From Amycolatopsis sp. NBRC 101858 (lineage in GTDB: Bacteria > Actinomycetota > Actinomycetes > Mycobacteriales > Pseudonocardiaceae), in contig NZ_BSTD01000002.1 in NCBI RefSeq assembly GCF_030269325.1, positions 1,054,001 through 1,118,000 of the forward strand: a stretch of 64,000 nt of DNA, in the 5' to 3' direction. Shown one piece after another: positions 62,260 to 64,000 of this stretch. The notes under the pieces were generated by a model. The model did not search any database. It had not been told where the DNA came from and saw only the letters and a program-made list of their open reading frames with translations. The position numbers were made by a program, and so were the translations under genes. Position 1 is the first letter of the stretch. Every line of letters starts with the position of its first letter.

Positions 62260-63177
62260 ATGCCTTCCACCGAAAGTGCCCCGCGACCGGGTGGCGCCGG
62301 CCCGCTTGCCGGCCGCACCGTCTCCCGCGTCGGCTACGGCGCGATGCAGCTCGAACGCCTCCACGACGACCGCGCCGCGGCCGTCGCACTGCTGCGCCGG
62401 GCCTTCGACCTCGGCGTCGACCACGTCGACACCGCCCAGTTCTACGGCAACGGCTTCGTCAACGAGGTCATCCGCGAGGCCGTCCGGCCCGGGGACGACG
62501 TCGTGGTCGTCAGCAAGGTCGGCGCCGATCCCGACCCCGGCGGCCCGATCCCGCTCCGCCTGGCGCAACGGCCCGCGGAGCTGCGGGCGAGCGTCGAGGA
62601 CAACCTGCGGGCCCTCGGTCTCGACCGGATCCCGCTGGTCAACCTGCGCCGCGCCGACCGGCGGCCCGGCGTGGTGGCCGAGGGCGACCAGCTCGTCGAC
62701 CTCGACGACCAGCTCGCGGTGATGACCGCCCTGCGCGACGAGGGCAAGATCGGCGCGATCGGGCTCAGCAGCGTCACCCTCGACGTCCTGCGCCGGGCCC
62801 TCCCGGCCGGCATCGCGTGCGTGCAGAACGCCTACAGCCTGGTCAGCCGCGACGACGAGGACATGCTCGCCCTCTGCCTCGAGCAGGACATCGCGTGGGT
62901 GCCGTTCTTCCCGCTCGGCGGCGCCTTCCCCGGGCTGCCGAAGGTGACCGACGAGCCCGCGGTGCAGGCGGCCGCCCGCGAACTCGGCCGCACGCCCGCG
63001 CAGATCGGGCTGGCGTGGCTGCTGCACCACGCCCCCAACGTCCACCTCATCCCCGGCACCGCGAGCGCGGATCACCTGGAGGGCAACATCGCCGCCGGTC
63101 ACATCGTGCTCGACGGCGAGACGCTGGCGGCCCTGGACGCCGTCCTCTCCCGCTCGATGGAGGCCACGCTCGGCTAG
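62260..63177 (+). CDS. Aldo/keto reductase, PdxI-like subgroup
   Basis: 305 residues from ATG 62260. AKR barrel marks are VSRVGYGAMQLE at the N terminus, DHVDTAQFYGNGFVNEVIREA (tetrad Asp and Tyr), VVVVSKVGADP (tetrad Lys), GKIGAIGLSSVTLDVL and VHLIPGTASADHLEGNIAA. The tetrad His is replaced: IPLVNLRRADR has Asn-Leu-Arg where most have His. That change is also found in the YdbC/PdxI pyridoxal reductase subgroup, as I recall. NADPH-dependent reductase, cytosolic. It is under the divergent TetR gene. Confidence 0.9.
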   Translation: MPSTESAPRPGGAGPLAGRTVSRVGYGAMQLERLHDDRAAAVALLRRAFDLGVDHVDTAQFYGNGFVNEVIREAVRPGDDVVVVSKVGADPDPGGPIPLRLAQRPAELRASVEDNLRALGLDRIPLVNLRRADRRPGVVAEGDQLVDLDDQLAVMTALRDEGKIGAIGLSSVTLDVLRRALPAGIACVQNAYSLVSRDDEDMLALCLEQDIAWVPFFPLGGAFPGLPKVTDEPAVQAAARELGRTPAQIGLAWLLHHAPNVHLIPGTASADHLEGNIAAGHIVLDGETLAALDAVLSRSMEATLG

Positions 63178-64000
63178 CGCCAGGGCAGCACGGCGCCGTG
63201 GCGGACCAGCTCGCCGTACTGGGCGGGGTCGACGGGCCGGAGCACGAGGTCCAGCACCGCATCCGCCGCCTGCGCCGGGCTCGGCGCGTCGCCGACGTCC
63301 CACCACAGCGCGGACGTCGGCGTGTTCATCATCCCGGGGCAGACGGCGGCGAGCAGGATGCCGCGCGCCAGGTCGTCGTCGCGGCGCTGGGCGGCGAGCG
63401 TGCGCACCGCCGCGACCTGGCCGATCTTGGACGGGATGTTGACGAAGCCCGGCCAGTCGCCGGCGCGGGCGCTGCCGTCTTCGACGGCGTCGCGCCAGGC
63501 GGCGACCTGCTTGTCCACCTCGTCCAATGAGGACAGACCGTCGAACCGTCCGTGCAGCGCCGGCGCGAGGTGGTTCAGCGTCCCGAACGAACTGGCCACG
63601 ACGAGGAACCGGCCGCCGTCGCGCAGCAGTGGCGCGAAAGCGCGCAGCAGCCGGGTGGTGCCGAAGTTGTTGACCTCGGCGTAGGCGCGGACGATCGCGC
63701 GCGGGTCGTCGCCGGGCCCGACCCGCATGACGGCGTTGCCGAGCACGACGTCGACACCGCCGTGCCGCTCGGCCAGCTTCGCGGCGAGGCGGCCGGGCGC
63801 ACCGGGCTCGGCGACGTCGAGGACCTCACCGCGGACCTCGGCGCCGCCGGCCGGCCCGGCTTCGACGGCCTCGGCGACCCGCCCGGCGTCGCGGCCGGTC
63901 AGGTAGACGGTGTCCTCGGTGGACAGTCGCGCCGCGAGCCCTTCGACCAGGGCGAGGCCCAGGCCCTGGGTGGCTCCGGTGACAAGAGCGATCTTCGGGG
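63174..64000 (-). CDS. SDR family oxidoreductase, cut by window edge
   Basis: At least 275 residues; the start codon is beyond 64000. The minus-strand translation from 63998 begins PKIALVTGATQGLGLALVEGLAARL, the Rossmann TGxxxGxG near the N terminus, so only a few residues are missing. Further on: NNFGTTRLLRAFAPLL, the catalytic-type VVASSFGTL, and the C-terminal CPGMMNTPTSALWWD. The YxxxK Tyr-Lys is not obvious (FVNIPSKIG has the Lys), so the catalytic Tyr may be lost or shifted. It converges on the AKR gene with a 4-bp overlap. Confidence 0.85.
   Translation of the reverse strand, partial: PKIALVTGATQGLGLALVEGLAARLSTEDTVYLTGRDAGRVAEAVEAGPAGGAEVRGEVLDVAEPGAPGRLAAKLAERHGGVDVVLGNAVMRVGPGDDPRAIVRAYAEVNNFGTTRLLRAFAPLLRDGGRFLVVASSFGTLNHLAPALHGRFDGLSSLDEVDKQVAAWRDAVEDGSARAGDWPGFVNIPSKIGQVAAVRTLAAQRRDDDLARGILLAAVCPGMMNTPTSALWWDVGDAPSPAQAADAVLDLVLRPVDPAQYGELVRHGAVLPWR

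Overview
The window is high-GC chromosomal DNA of an actinomycete. The mycofactocin locus, class F sortase, RsbW/STAS pair, F420/FMN luciferase-family oxidoreductases, frequent GTG starts, apparently leaderless genes and four-base ATGA gene overlaps all fit the Pseudonocardiaceae (an Amycolatopsis-like organism is my guess). The species cannot be fixed from the sequence alone. I saw no rRNA, tRNA, CRISPR array or prophage. The one mobile-element trace is a decayed IS481-type transposase near 19 kb.

Layout. 0-5.1 kb: a tightly coupled six-gene catabolic operon (DUF6282 hydrolase, bicupin, HpcH/HpaI aldolase, luciferase-like oxidoreductase, BKACE enzyme, SDR) ending in a perfect bidirectional terminator shared with a convergent luciferase-family monooxygenase. 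6.5-16.3 kb: small stress, secretion and regulatory genes (GlsB-type membrane protein, S1 protease, AraC, a molybdenum-related pair with a tandem Mop protein, RsbW/STAS regulators, a possible orphan RiPP-type precursor peptide, LysR, PNPOx-like protein, a two-TM K+ channel). 16.5-25.3 kb: secreted glycosidase, IS481 remnant, TetR/SRPBCC pair, DUF1540 protein, F420-type oxidoreductase, and a choice-of-anchor P protein with its class F sortase. 26-30.4 kb: sdhCAB (B-type succinate dehydrogenase) with a divergent LysR gene and a shared dyad. 30.5-36 kb: secreted amidase, enolase, phospholipase D-like protein with a duplicated 3' end, ICL/PEP-mutase family enzyme.

36-46.4 kb is the most coherent functional region. 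It holds a GMC alcohol dehydrogenase plus aldehyde dehydrogenase operon preceded by a KstR-consensus operator, an SRPBCC gene, and then a mycofactocin locus: divergent mftR, then mftA-mftB-mftC-mftE-SDR-mftF-mftD. mftA is a 35-codon gene ending in the diagnostic IDGMCGVY. The gene order differs from the mycobacterial one, and a dehydrogenase is embedded in the operon. Together these would make the peptide-derived redox cofactor and probably an alcohol dehydrogenase that uses it.

46.4-64 kb: MerR/methyltransferase, amidohydrolase/Lrp, a group of secreted hydrolases (GH3, TAP-like peptidase, trypsin-like protease, PL7 alginate lyase), a pair of secreted proteins (beta/gamma-crystallin fold plus a possible aerolysin-like beta-pore protein), furA-katG for peroxide defence, a lipoprotein, and a TetR/aldo-keto reductase pair with two perfect palindromic operators. 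An SDR gene runs off the right edge.
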